From NCBI RefSeq assembly GCF_020982545.1, contig NZ_JAJKLK010000019.1, positions 1,054,001-1,118,000 on the forward strand: a stretch of DNA of 64,000 bases. The letters are read 5' to 3'. Shown piece after piece: positions 1 to 7,719 of the stretch (position 1 is the stretch's first letter; each line of letters starts with the position of its first letter). Under the pieces are notes generated by a model. The model had not been told where the DNA came from and ran no database searches. It worked only from the letters and a program-made list of their open reading frames with translations. The DNA comes from Streptomyces sp. MNU76 (lineage in GTDB: Bacteria > Actinomycetota > Actinomycetes > Streptomycetales > Streptomycetaceae). The translations under genes were made by a program, and so were the position numbers.

Positions 1-210
1 GACGAGCAGAAGCGGATCGCCGAGGACACGATCGCCGATGTGGACGCCTCCGGCCTGTGGCCGGGCAAGGTCGTCACCGAGGTGGAGCCGGTCGGCCCCT
101 TCTGGGAGGCCGAGCCCGAGCACCAGGACTACCTGCAGCGCTACCCGGACGGGTACACCTGCCATTTCCCGCGCCCGGGATGGAGGCTGCCCGCCCGCAC
201 GGAGGGCTGA
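1..210 (+). CDS. msrA: Peptide-methionine (S)-S-oxide reductase, C-terminal end (cut by window edge)
   Basis: This is the last 69 residues of an MsrA-type enzyme, which reduces methionine-S-sulfoxide in proteins and free methionine in the cytoplasm. Only frame 1 stays open to the TGA. The translation carries the characteristic C-terminal segment FWEAEPEHQDYLQRYP followed by a GYTCHF stretch. The EAEPEHQDY block is one of the most conserved parts of the family. The catalytic GCFW motif would lie upstream, outside the window. The downstream genes are on the opposite strand, so this is the end of its transcription unit. Confidence is limited only by the truncation. Confidence 0.9.
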   Translation, partial: DEQKRIAEDTIADVDASGLWPGKVVTEVEPVGPFWEAEPEHQDYLQRYPDGYTCHFPRPGWRLPARTEG

Positions 211-263
211 CCGTGAGACGGCCCGAGGGGCCGGCGGACGACGGCGGCTTGGCAGCCGCTCGT

Positions 264-548
264 TCACGGTCGTGCCTGGCACGTTCGCGGTCCTGCCTGA
301 CAGCCGGGCCGTGAACGACGGTCCCCGCCGCGGACGGCGGCGAGCGCCGAGTCCACCCCGACCGGGAGCGGGCCCGCGAACTCGGTGTTCTGCCGCTCGG
401 CCGGCAGCAGCCCCATCTTTTCCGCGACGTCCGGGTCGACGTCGCCGTTGGGGCGGAAGAACTCCTTGAGGAACACCCCGGCGATCCAGAGCCCGAAGAG
501 CAGGGTCGGTACCGCCAGGACGGCCAGTATCCACAGCAGTACGGTCAT
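264..548 (-). CDS. Small single-pass membrane protein, unknown function
   Basis: A 94-residue protein with one strongly hydrophobic N-terminal helix (residues 2-27), then a charged segment and a low-complexity Arg/Pro-rich tail. No domain was recognised. The start chosen is the ATG before the hydrophobic helix. It has no good ribosome binding site, and the same frame stays open upstream into a protease-like fragment, so the true 5' end is uncertain and the protein may be expressed as a read-through fusion. The tail beyond about residue 70 looks poorly conserved and could also be off-frame. Confidence 0.45.
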   Translation of the reverse strand: MTVLLWILAVLAVPTLLFGLWIAGVFLKEFFRPNGDVDPDVAEKMGLLPAERQNTEFAGPLPVGVDSALAAVRGGDRRSRPGCQAGPRTCQARP

Positions 549-551
549 CGC

Positions 552-909
552 GGTGCGTCCGTTTCTCGGGTGGCGGGGCCCTGGGGGCAGCAGTGTGCGC
601 AGCGGGCGGGTGCCGGGGTGGTTGGCGACGGCTGCCTCGATCGCGGCGCCGAGGTCGGTCTGCGTGCCGTCCGGCGCGGGCGCCAGCCGTACCGCGGCCG
701 GTTCAGGCCAGGAGAAGTCCCAGCTCAGCCGGGCGTGCGCGCTCAGCTCGGCCAGCACCATGCCCTGCAGCGCGTCGGTCAGCCCCGGACGGAGCGTGCA
801 GGTGGAGCAGGTAGCCGGCGCCGGCGAGCGCCGCGAGCAGGATCACGCCGAGCAGATAGAAACCGGCGAGCAGCACGAGGGCGCGCAGTGCGCGCAAGGT
901 CGCGCCCAT
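552..909 (-). pseudogene. Remnant of a membrane-anchored M48-type metalloprotease-like gene
   Basis: The first about 38 codons from the ATG at 909 encode a hydrophobic segment (GATLRALRALVLLAGFYLL) like the N-terminus of Streptomyces M48-family membrane proteases. Near 790-830 the reading frame has to change to continue into a second coding-like stretch (LSAHARLSWDFSWPEPAAV). Neither frame contains an HExxH zinc motif, and the total is far shorter than the usual 400 or more residues of the family. I read this as an internal deletion plus frameshift that left two gene ends. The N-terminal match is from memory of the family and not certain. The second part has no confident assignment. Confidence 0.35.
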
Positions 910-1084
910 TGGGCAGTCTTCCCCCACGGAAAGATCGCGAACGACGAGCACGTATACGGTGAATAAGGGTGGTCAGGGCCGCTCTGGGGCGTGTCCACGG
1001 CCAAAGGTGTGAGGGGCGGAGCATTTCGCACGCGTGTGCGGGGTCGCAAGGGCTTACCGGAGGGGCCGCGCGTCTCGCCGGGGG

Positions 1085-2203
1085 TCAGTGCAGCAGCGTC
1101 GCCGGACTGCCGCCGTTCGCCTCGTACCCCGCGACCGCCAGCGCCCGGTACAGCGCGTAGTCCGCCGCCGGGTCGGAGGTGAGGGTCCAGGGGAGCGCGC
1201 CCACGTGGCCGTCGACGTGGACGAGCTGGTTCATGGCCTCCGACCAGCGCTCGGAGCGGACCAGGAACAGGATCAGCAGATGGCGGACATGGGCCAGCAT
1301 CGGATCGTCGGGGCGCGCCGCGTGCACCGCGAACAGGGCGCCGTGGATCGCCTTGGTGACGACCTCGCTCTCGTAGAAGCCCTGCACCAGGTTCACCTCG
1401 GGCAGGTGCTCGAAGACCGCGAAGAGCGGCATGGCCGCCAGCAGGGAACCCTGCGGCGCGCGGGCGGCGGCCGCCTCGGCGAAGGAGTACGCCAGCTCCC
1501 GCGAGCCGTGCCACTTCTCGCACCAGTAGTGCAGGGCCGCCAGGTGCGCACCCATGTGCGCCGGGGCCCGGTCGAGGATCTTCAGCCACAGCTGCTCGAA
1601 CTCCTCGCGGGAGTACCGCAGCCCGCGTGCCACCGACAGCTCGATGATGTACGGGATCGGGTCGCCCGGGGCCAGCAGCGCCGCGTCACCACACGCCGAC
1701 CTGGCCTCCTCCATGATGATCCGGAAGTCGTCCGTGCCCGGCGTCGACGTCCGCCACGCCTGCTGCACCAGGAACTCCGCGTGCACCGCCGCGCCGCCCG
1801 CGTCCTTGGGGGCCTCCGCGCGCCACACCCGCAGCCACTGCCCGCCCGGCGTCTCGCCCACCCCGCCGGGACGCTGCGTCAGCTCCAGCGCCGCCGCGCC
1901 CGCGAACGCCTGCACCCGCTGCCATCTGACCTCGCCGACCGCGTCCGTACCGGCCAGCAGCTGCTTCGCCGCGCGGTAGTCCTGGGACCGCTGCACCACG
2001 TCCAGCACGTCCAGCAGATCCTGGTCGGGCCCCGGCATCCGCACGTCCAGCAGCTCCTGGCGCACGAAACCGTAGTTCGCCGGGTCCGCCGCGTCGGGAT
2101 GCCCCGCCTCGACCTGCTGAATACCGGCCCGCCGCCGCGCCACGATCGGCCACATCACGAACCCGATCATGAGCATCGCCATCAGGACCCAGAGAATCTC
2201 CAT
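1085..2203 (-). CDS. Membrane-anchored conserved actinobacterial protein, unknown function
   Basis: A 372-residue protein. Residues 1-20 form one transmembrane helix (MEILWVLMAMLMIGFVMW) followed by an RRR positive stop-transfer. The remaining about 350 residues are soluble, mostly alpha-helical and rich in Trp and Ala, and look like a helical-repeat cytoplasmic domain. No catalytic motif was recognised. The ATG was chosen because the hydrophobic helix starts there; the frame is open upstream but that sequence is low-complexity and overlaps an intergenic repeat. It lies back to back with metB (divergent, about 200 bp apart). Function unknown. Confidence 0.8.
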   Translation of the reverse strand: MEILWVLMAMLMIGFVMWPIVARRRAGIQQVEAGHPDAADPANYGFVRQELLDVRMPGPDQDLLDVLDVVQRSQDYRAAKQLLAGTDAVGEVRWQRVQAFAGAAALELTQRPGGVGETPGGQWLRVWRAEAPKDAGGAAVHAEFLVQQAWRTSTPGTDDFRIIMEEARSACGDAALLAPGDPIPYIIELSVARGLRYSREEFEQLWLKILDRAPAHMGAHLAALHYWCEKWHGSRELAYSFAEAAAARAPQGSLLAAMPLFAVFEHLPEVNLVQGFYESEVVTKAIHGALFAVHAARPDDPMLAHVRHLLILFLVRSERWSEAMNQLVHVDGHVGALPWTLTSDPAADYALYRALAVAGYEANGGSPATLLH

Positions 2204-2249
2204 GCCACAAGGGTTCCAGACGCCGCCGACAATTGCCCAACCCGGGGGC

Positions 2250-2310
2250 GGGCCAGGCTGAAAGCCGGGGCGGAGCCCCGTGCTTTCAGGGGCGCGGGGA
2301 ACTGCGCGGC
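2250..2310. repeat. Dispersed intergenic inverted repeat, copy 1
   Basis: A hairpin (GAAAGCCGGGGC...GCCCCGTGCTTTC, about 2260-2287) is followed by the shared core AGGGGCGCGGGGAACTGCGC at 2288-2307. The same core recurs in either orientation near 29.1, 46.1, 51.9, 54.2 and 56.6 kb, and partially at 12.4 kb, always between genes. It lies in the divergent promoter region of metB. Confidence 0.7.
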
Positions 2311-2401
2311 CGGCCACGACGCACCCGCTGTCGCCATATGCCGGCCGCCCTCATCCCATGAGGCGCCCGGCATCCGCGCGGAACGCTTAGGCTCGATACC
2401 C

Positions 2402-3556
2402 ATGAGCGACACCCACCACAGCCAACACTTCGAGACCCTCGCGATCCACGCGGGCAACACCGCGGATCCCCTCACGGGCGCGGTCGTCCCGCCGATCTAC
2501 CAGGTCTCGACCTTCAAGCAGGACGGCGTAGGAGGCCTGCGCGGCGGCTACGAGTACAGCCGCAGCGCCAACCCCACCCGCACCGCGCTGGAGGAGAACC
2601 TCGCCGCCCTGGAGGGCGGCCGCCGCGGCCTCGCCTTCGCGTCCGGGCTGGCCGCCGAGGACTGCCTGCTGCGTACGCTGCTCAGCCCCGGCGACCACGT
2701 GGTCATCCCCGACGACGCGTACGGCGGCACGTTCCGCCTCTTCGCGAAGGTCGTCTCCCGGTGGGGCGTGGACTGGTCGGTGGCCGACACCTCCGACCCC
2801 GCGGCCGTCCGTGCCGCCATCACCCCCAAGACGAAGGTCGTCTGGGTGGAGACCCCCTCCAACCCGCTGCTCGGGATCACCGACATCGCGCTCGTCGCCC
2901 AGGTCGCCCGTGAGGCCGGCGCGAAGCTGGTCGTCGACAACACCTTCGCCACCCCCTACCTGCAGCAGCCGCTCGCGCTCGGCGCGGACGTCGTCGTGCA
3001 CTCGCTCACCAAGTACATGGGCGGCCACTCCGACGTCGTCGGCGGCGCCCTGATCGTCGGCGACCAGGAGCTGGGCGAGGAACTGGCGTACCACCAGAAC
3101 GCGATGGGCGCGGTCGCCGGGCCCTTCGACTCCTGGCTGGTGCTGCGCGGCACCAAGACGCTCGCCGTCCGCATGGACCGGCACAGCGAGAACGCCACCA
3201 AGGTCGCCGACATGCTGACCCGGCACCCGCGCGTGTCGAGCGTGCTCTACCCGGGCCTGCCCGAGCACCCCGGGCACGAGGTCGCCGCCAAGCAGATGAA
3301 GGCGTTCGGCGGCATGGTGTCGTTCCGGGTCACCGGTGGCGAGGAGGCGGCCGTCGCGGTCTGCGACCGCGCCAAGGTGTTCACCCTCGGCGAGTCCCTG
3401 GGCGGCGTCGAGTCCCTGATCGAGCACCCGGGACGCATGACGCACGCCTCGGCCGCCGGCTCGGCCCTGGAGGTGCCCGCCGACCTCGTCCGCCTCTCCG
3501 TGGGCATCGAGAACGTCGACGACCTCCTGGAGGACCTCCAGCAGGCCCTGGGCTAG
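2402..3556 (+). CDS. metB: Cystathionine gamma-synthase (Cys/Met metabolism PLP enzyme)
   Basis: A 384-residue enzyme of fold-type I, typical length for the family. It joins an activated homoserine ester with cysteine to give cystathionine in the transsulfuration route to methionine. Recognisable parts are the N-terminal TLAIHAGNTADPLTGAVVPPI block, YEYSRSANPTR (cofactor phosphate contact from the neighbouring subunit), the SGLAAEDCLL helix and SLTKYMGGHSDVVGG, whose Lys204 should form the Schiff base with PLP. The start at ATG 2402 matches the family N-terminus. Cystathionine gamma-lyase is close in sequence, so the lyase reaction cannot be excluded. It stands alone and converges on the next gene. 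No riboswitch was recognised upstream. Confidence 0.9.
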   Translation: MSDTHHSQHFETLAIHAGNTADPLTGAVVPPIYQVSTFKQDGVGGLRGGYEYSRSANPTRTALEENLAALEGGRRGLAFASGLAAEDCLLRTLLSPGDHVVIPDDAYGGTFRLFAKVVSRWGVDWSVADTSDPAAVRAAITPKTKVVWVETPSNPLLGITDIALVAQVAREAGAKLVVDNTFATPYLQQPLALGADVVVHSLTKYMGGHSDVVGGALIVGDQELGEELAYHQNAMGAVAGPFDSWLVLRGTKTLAVRMDRHSENATKVADMLTRHPRVSSVLYPGLPEHPGHEVAAKQMKAFGGMVSFRVTGGEEAAVAVCDRAKVFTLGESLGGVESLIEHPGRMTHASAAGSALEVPADLVRLSVGIENVDDLLEDLQQALG

Positions 3557-3561
3557 CCGCC

Positions 3562-3578
3562 CCCGGCCCGCTGCCGGG
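3562..3578. terminator. Weak GC hairpin between convergent genes
   Basis: A 6-bp stem CCCGGC/GCCGGG with a 5-nt loop sits in the 31-bp gap between the end of metB and the convergent small membrane gene. It is the only structure there that could stop both transcripts. The support is positional. Confidence 0.35.
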
Positions 3579-3587
3579 CCCGGTCGC

Positions 3588-3836
3588 TCACCAGTCGACC
3601 ACCGGTGGGGTCGTCGTCGACGGCGGCTCCACCCAGGGGCGGGTCGTCAGCGCCCACACGAGGAACGCGACCACGGCGGCCGTCAGCACCAGCCACAGCA
3701 GACGGCGGGCCAGCGTCCGGCGCCGCAGCATGCGCCCGCCGCGTCGCATCGCCGCCGTGCACAGGTCGGGCGGCACCTGGACCGGCCCGCGCTCCAGGAT
3801 CAGCCGTACGGCCGTCTCACGCTCCCGCAGACTCAT
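3588..3836 (-). CDS. Small single-pass membrane protein coupled to a sigma-like factor
   Basis: An 82-residue protein with a charged N-terminal half (MSLRERETAVRLILERGP), an Arg-rich stretch, one transmembrane helix (about residues 44-64) and a short extracytoplasmic Thr/Pro-rich tail. Its ATG overlaps the TGA of the upstream sigma-like gene by 4 nt (ATGA), so the two are translationally coupled. That arrangement and the topology suggest an anti-sigma or accessory membrane partner. This is inference: no zinc-binding anti-sigma motif (HxxxCxxC) is present. Confidence 0.7.
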   Translation of the reverse strand: MSLRERETAVRLILERGPVQVPPDLCTAAMRRGGRMLRRRTLARRLLWLVLTAAVVAFLVWALTTRPWVEPPSTTTPPVVDW

Positions 3837-4324
3837 GACGGCGCCACCTCCACCACCTTCTGGGCGGCGACCTCGCGCGGGGGATGCAGCACGGTCGCCA
3901 TCGCGCGCAGACAGATCGTCCGCACCCGCTCGGCGGGCAGCCCGAGCAGCGCCGCCGTCTGTTCCTCGGCGACCCCCTCGTAGAGCCGGAGCACCAGGAT
4001 CAGCCGCTCCTGGGGACCGAGGACACGCAGGACGCCCCCGCGCGCGTGGCGGAAGAGGGCGTGGTGGTGCCAGGCCGCGCGCGCGAAGCGGAGGGCCAGC
4101 TGCTGACGGGTCCGGTCGTAGGGGTCCTCGCCGCGCAGCCGGTCCCAGGTGGCGTACGTGTGGGCGAGGGCGAGCGTCAGCAGCCGCCGCGCGCGCGGGT
4201 TGTCGTCCGGCGTCTCCGCCGTGAGCAGGGTGGCGGTCCGCAGCAGCCGCCCCGCCGCGCCCGCGACGAACGCCTCGAACTCCTGGGCCCGGCGGGCGCC
4301 TTGGGCCACATGCCGATCTCGCAC
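3833..4324 (-). CDS. Degenerate ECF/SigE-like sigma factor
   Basis: A 163-residue protein. Residues about 13-95 resemble sigma region 2 of SigE-type ECF factors (FEAFVAGAAGRLLRTATLL...LALAHTYATWDRL). Residues about 105-160 resemble region 4, with LGPQERLILVLRLYEGVAEEQ and a helix-turn-helix (AALLGLPAERVRTICLRAM). Region 2 lacks the usual conserved aromatic/acidic core-binding residues, so it may be a weak or regulatory paralogue. The GTG start at 4324 is preceded by GGGAGG four bases upstream; longer in-frame extensions read through low-complexity sequence. It is coupled by a 4-nt overlap to the downstream membrane protein. Confidence 0.7.
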   Translation of the reverse strand: MRDRHVAQGARRAQEFEAFVAGAAGRLLRTATLLTAETPDDNPRARRLLTLALAHTYATWDRLRGEDPYDRTRQQLALRFARAAWHHHALFRHARGGVLRVLGPQERLILVLRLYEGVAEEQTAALLGLPAERVRTICLRAMATVLHPPREVAAQKVVEVAPS

Positions 4325-4464
4325 CGCGCCTCCCGCCTGAGGCCGACCCTGAGGGGAACGGGGCCCGTCCGCCCACGGTTCGGTCCGCCGCGCACGGTGG
4401 TGTCCGCCGTCCACGACGAGGCCCCGGTCTCATATGAGGCCAGGAGCGGGGGCGAGGTCAAGGG

Positions 4465-4977
4465 TCAGGAGGGCGACGGTGCCTCCGGCGCCGCCGCCAT
4501 GCGGGTGGAGAGCGCCGTGTTGAAACGGGTGAGGAGGGAGCAGAACGCCTCGCGCTCCTCGGGGGCCCAGTCCTGGGTGAGTTCGGCCATCAGCTGACGC
4601 CTGGAGGAACGTACCTCCTCAAGGCGGGCGAGCCCGCGGGGCGACAGCTGGAGCACCACCGCCCGGCCGTCCTCCGGGTGCGAGGTGCGCTTGACGAGTC
4701 CGGTGTCCACGAGCGGCGCCACCTGACGGGTGACCGTCGAGGAGTCGATCCCCATGCTCGCCGCGAGCGCCTTGACCCCCATCGGGCCTTCGTTGTCGAG
4801 GCGGTTGAGCAGCAGGTACGCGGCACGGTCCATGGAGTTGCGCACCTGCCCGACGCCGCCGAGCCGGGTCTGTTCGGCACGGCGCGCGAACACCGCGACC
4901 TCGTGCTGCAGCGTGTCGAGAAGACCGGTGTCACCGACGGTCGTCATGTCCATCGACATTTCAGGTGTTGTGGGCAT
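4465..4977 (-). CDS. MarR-family transcriptional regulator
   Basis: A 170-residue winged-helix regulator. It has the dimerisation helices at both ends, the recognition-helix region MGVKALAASMGIDSSTVTRQV (about residues 70-90) and the wing HPEDGRAVVLQLSPRG. Such proteins bind palindromes as dimers and usually repress neighbouring or own promoters in response to small phenolic or oxidative signals. Start: ATG 4977 was chosen; an in-frame TTG two codons upstream is possible and has GAG closer to it. It is divergent from ilvA with about 145 bp between starts, so the two could share regulation. The ligand is unknown. Confidence 0.85.
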   Translation of the reverse strand: MPTTPEMSMDMTTVGDTGLLDTLQHEVAVFARRAEQTRLGGVGQVRNSMDRAAYLLLNRLDNEGPMGVKALAASMGIDSSTVTRQVAPLVDTGLVKRTSHPEDGRAVVLQLSPRGLARLEEVRSSRRQLMAELTQDWAPEEREAFCSLLTRFNTALSTRMAAAPEAPSPS

Positions 4978-5123
4978 GGCCAAAGGCTCAATTCATGCGT
5001 GGGGCGCTGGGTTGGGGGACAGAGTACGCGGACCGGGCGCGGGGTGTACCGGCGCCGCTGAATCCCGTCCCGCGCCTTGGTCACACCCGCGTTCCACCGC
5101 TGTGAACTGCGAGACTGGTGGTC

Positions 5124-6353
5124 ATGAGCTACAGCACGGCTGACTCCTTTCCGGTGGTGACGCTCGACGACGTGCGTGGCGCACAGAAGATGCTTACCGG
5201 CGTCGCACGTGTCACCGCGATGGAGGGCAGCAGGCATCTGTCGCAGCTCGTCGGCGCGCCGGTGCACCTCAAGTGCGAGAACCTCCAGCGGACGGGTTCG
5301 TTCAAACTGCGCGGCGCGTACGTCCGCATCGCGGGCCTGCTGCCCGAGGAGCGCGCCGCGGGTGTCGTCGCCGCGAGCGCCGGCAACCACGCCCAGGGGG
5401 TCGCCCTCGCGTCCTCCCTGCTCGGGGTGCGCTCCACGGTCTTCATGCCGAAGGGCGCCCCGCTGCCCAAGATCAGCGCGACCGAGGAGTACGGCGCCGA
5501 GGTGCGGCTGCACGGCACGGTGGTCGACGAGACGCTGGCCGCGGCCCAGGAGTACGCCGCCGAGACCGGCGCGGTGTTCATCCACCCGTTCGACCACCAT
5601 GACGTCATCGCCGGCCAGGGCACGGTCGGCCTGGAGATCCTGGAGCAGTGCCCGGAGGTGCGGACGATCGTCGTCGGGGTGGGCGGCGGAGGGCTCGTGG
5701 CGGGCGTCGCGGTCGCGGTGAAGGCGCTGCGGCCGGACGTGCGGATCATCGGCGTCCAGGCGGAGGGCGCTGCCGCGTATCCGCCGTCGCTGGCCGCCGG
5801 GCGGCCCGTGGCGGTGGAGAACCCGGCGACGATGGCCGACGGCATCAAGGTCGGACGGCCCGGCGACGTGCCGTTCCGGATCGTCGCCGACCTGGTGGAC
5901 GAGATCCGCACGGTCTCGGAGTACGACCTCTCCAGCGCCCTGCTGCTCTGCCTGGAGCGGGCCAAGCTGGTCGTCGAACCGGCCGGCGCCAGTCCCGTCG
6001 CGGCCCTGCTGCGCGACCCGGAGTCCTTCGAGGGGCCGGTCGTCGCGGTGCTCTCCGGCGGCAACGTCGACCCGCTGCTGCTGCAGCGCATCCTGCGCCA
6101 CGGCATGGCCGCCGGCGGCCGCTACCTCCAGGTGCGCCTCCGCCTCACCGACCGCCCCGGCGCCCTCGCGACGCTCCTCGGGGTGCTGTCGGCCGTCGAC
6201 GCCAACGTCCTGGACGTGAGCCACGTACGCACCGACCCCCGGCTCGGACTCACGGAGGTGGAGGTCGAACTGCACCTGGAGACCAGGGGCCCGAAGCACT
6301 GCGCGGAGGTCAACCTCGCCCTGCGGCAGGCGGGCTACATCGTCCTCGACTGA
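5124..6353 (+). CDS. ilvA: Threonine ammonia-lyase (threonine dehydratase) with C-terminal ACT domain
   Basis: A 409-residue fold-type II PLP enzyme that deaminates L-threonine to 2-oxobutanoate, the first committed step to isoleucine. The PLP lysine is in TGSFKLRGA (Lys61), followed by the SAGNHAQGVALA block and a phosphate-binding glycine loop GGGGLVAGV. The last about 80 residues (YLQVRLRLTDRPGALATLLG onward) form one ACT domain, which usually mediates allosteric control. The size fits the short single-ACT type, which may be catabolic or biosynthetic. ATG 5124 was chosen; a GTG two codons earlier is also possible. A strong hairpin follows the stop. Confidence 0.9.
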   Translation: MSYSTADSFPVVTLDDVRGAQKMLTGVARVTAMEGSRHLSQLVGAPVHLKCENLQRTGSFKLRGAYVRIAGLLPEERAAGVVAASAGNHAQGVALASSLLGVRSTVFMPKGAPLPKISATEEYGAEVRLHGTVVDETLAAAQEYAAETGAVFIHPFDHHDVIAGQGTVGLEILEQCPEVRTIVVGVGGGGLVAGVAVAVKALRPDVRIIGVQAEGAAAYPPSLAAGRPVAVENPATMADGIKVGRPGDVPFRIVADLVDEIRTVSEYDLSSALLLCLERAKLVVEPAGASPVAALLRDPESFEGPVVAVLSGGNVDPLLLQRILRHGMAAGGRYLQVRLRLTDRPGALATLLGVLSAVDANVLDVSHVRTDPRLGLTEVEVELHLETRGPKHCAEVNLALRQAGYIVLD

Positions 6354-6363
6354 TGCCGCACGA

Positions 6364-6399
6364 CCGGGCCCCCGGCACCGAAGGGTGCCGGGGGCCCGG
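6364..6399. terminator. Strong bidirectional hairpin between ilvA and greA
   Basis: A perfect 16-bp GC-rich stem (6364-6379 with 6384-6399) closes on a 4-nt GAAG loop. It sits 10 bp after the ilvA stop and 20 bp before the end of the convergent greA, so it can serve both. As is usual in this genus there is no U-tract. Confidence 0.85.
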
Positions 6400-6419
6400 G
6401 TCGAGCGAGGGACGTGCGG

Positions 6420-6920
6420 TCAGCTCTGGTAGGGCACGGCCTTGAGGATCTTCACCGAGGCGAGCTTGCCGTTCGGCAGCTCGTACTGGGCGTCCTCGCC
6501 GACCTTCTTGCCGATCACGCCCGAGCCGAGCGGGGACTGCGGCGAGTAGGTCTCGATGTCGGAGCTGGCGTACTCCCGGGAGGCGAGCAGGAAGGTCACG
6601 GTGTCGTCCTCGTCGCCGTCGAAGGCGATCGTCACGACCATGCCGGGAGCCACCGCGCCGTCCGCCGACGCCGGCGCCTCGCCGACCTTCGCGTTCTCCA
6701 GGAGCTGGGTCAGCTGGCGCACACGGAGCTCCTGCTTGCCCTGCTCCTCCTTGGCCGCGTGGTACCCGCCGTTCTCGCGCAGGTCGCCCTCCTCGCGCGC
6801 GGCCGCGATCTTGGCGGCGATCTCCGTGCGCGCAGGACCAGACAGGTACTCCAGCTCGGCCCTGAGCTGGTTGTACGCCTCCTGGGTCAGCCAGGTGACG
6901 TTCTCGCTGGTCTGGGTCAC
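6420..6920 (-). CDS. greA: Transcription elongation factor GreA
   Basis: A 166-residue Gre factor. It binds the RNA polymerase secondary channel and stimulates cleavage of backtracked RNA. The N-terminal coiled coil spans about residues 8-80 (TWLTQEAYNQLRAELEYL, then AAAREEGDLRENGGYHAAKEEQ), and its acidic tip residues DLRENGGYH are the conserved catalytic tip. The C-terminal FKBP-like domain includes SPLGSGVIGKKVGED. The GTG start at 6920 has AGGAG five bases upstream, which decides against a longer in-frame start 10 codons earlier. It is slightly longer at the N-terminus than the E. coli protein, as normal for actinomycetes. Confidence 0.95.
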   Translation of the reverse strand: MTQTSENVTWLTQEAYNQLRAELEYLSGPARTEIAAKIAAAREEGDLRENGGYHAAKEEQGKQELRVRQLTQLLENAKVGEAPASADGAVAPGMVVTIAFDGDEDDTVTFLLASREYASSDIETYSPQSPLGSGVIGKKVGEDAQYELPNGKLASVKILKAVPYQS

Positions 6921-7130
6921 AGGTGCTCCTCGTAGGTACTGGGAATACAAAGCATCGCCCTACCCAGAAGAATGTTCCTTCACGAGTGGGCGAAACCACG
7001 AGCCTAACAATTCAGTGGCGGAAGGGGGAGGACATAAACCACAAGCGTTACGTCGACGCAGGTCAGGGCCGAGGTGCGGGGAGCCGATGACTCGGTCGCG
7101 GGCCCGGGCCCGGGGGTGCGGCGGGCCGGA

Positions 7131-7529
7131 TCAGCCGGCGTGACAGCCGAGCAGCTCGGCGGTGGCGCCGCGCGCCGTCGTCCTCAGGGTGACGACCTCG
7201 TCGATGTCCGTGGTGGCGGCGTCGAAGCGGAAGTCCGCCCGGCCCACCTCGGCGCCGTCCTCGGACTGGGAGCGCACGGTGCAGTAGCCCTCGACACCGG
7301 CGTCCTTGTCGCCCCTGAGGTGCACCTTCACCGAGGTCGCCGAGGTATCGAAGGTGTAGATCTCGACGCTGATCCTGTTGCCGGCGACGTAGTGGTAGGC
7401 GAACCAGCCGACGAGGACGAGGAGGGCAGCGGCCAGGACACTGCCGACGATCACGAGCTTGCGGTCCGCGCGCTCGTCCGCGGAGCGGCCGTAGCGACCC
7501 TCGGGAAGCCGTGTGCCCGCCGTCGTCAT
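7131..7529 (-). CDS. DUF4307-family membrane protein
   Basis: A 132-residue protein with a short cytoplasmic N-terminus containing GRYGRSADERADRK, one transmembrane helix (about residues 27-48), and an extracytoplasmic beta-rich domain of about 80 residues ending ELLGCHAG. This matches the actinobacterial DUF4307 family, which is regularly found next to mca, as here. GAGAGGG seven bases upstream of the ATG supports the start. It is divergent from mca, with 190 bp between the starts. Function is unknown; the conserved neighbourhood suggests a link to thiol or cell-envelope housekeeping, which is inference. Confidence 0.85.
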   Translation of the reverse strand: MTTAGTRLPEGRYGRSADERADRKLVIVGSVLAAALLVLVGWFAYHYVAGNRISVEIYTFDTSATSVKVHLRGDKDAGVEGYCTVRSQSEDGAEVGRADFRFDAATTDIDEVVTLRTTARGATAELLGCHAG

Positions 7530-7719
7530 GGTCGCCCTCTCTGATCCGGACCGGGAATATCCCATCCTCCGATGCCGTCACTATAGAAGCCCCCCGCCCA
7601 GCGCCTGACGGCCGCCCCACACGGGTGTCCGCGCGGGGCGGCAGTATGGACTCACCGGATCGCGCCGGGCCGAGTCACCGATCGTTCAGGCCGGGCGCCG
7701 ACTTACGAGGGAATGAGTC

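Noticed and set aside
2204..2401. Riboswitch (SAM-type) upstream of metB
   Set aside because: The only structure is the dispersed repeat hairpin also found beside unrelated genes; no SAM-riboswitch core was recognised.
4978..5123. T-box or attenuator leader upstream of ilvA
   Set aside because: The gap is short and holds no run of branched-chain codons, no T-box sequence and no terminator hairpin.
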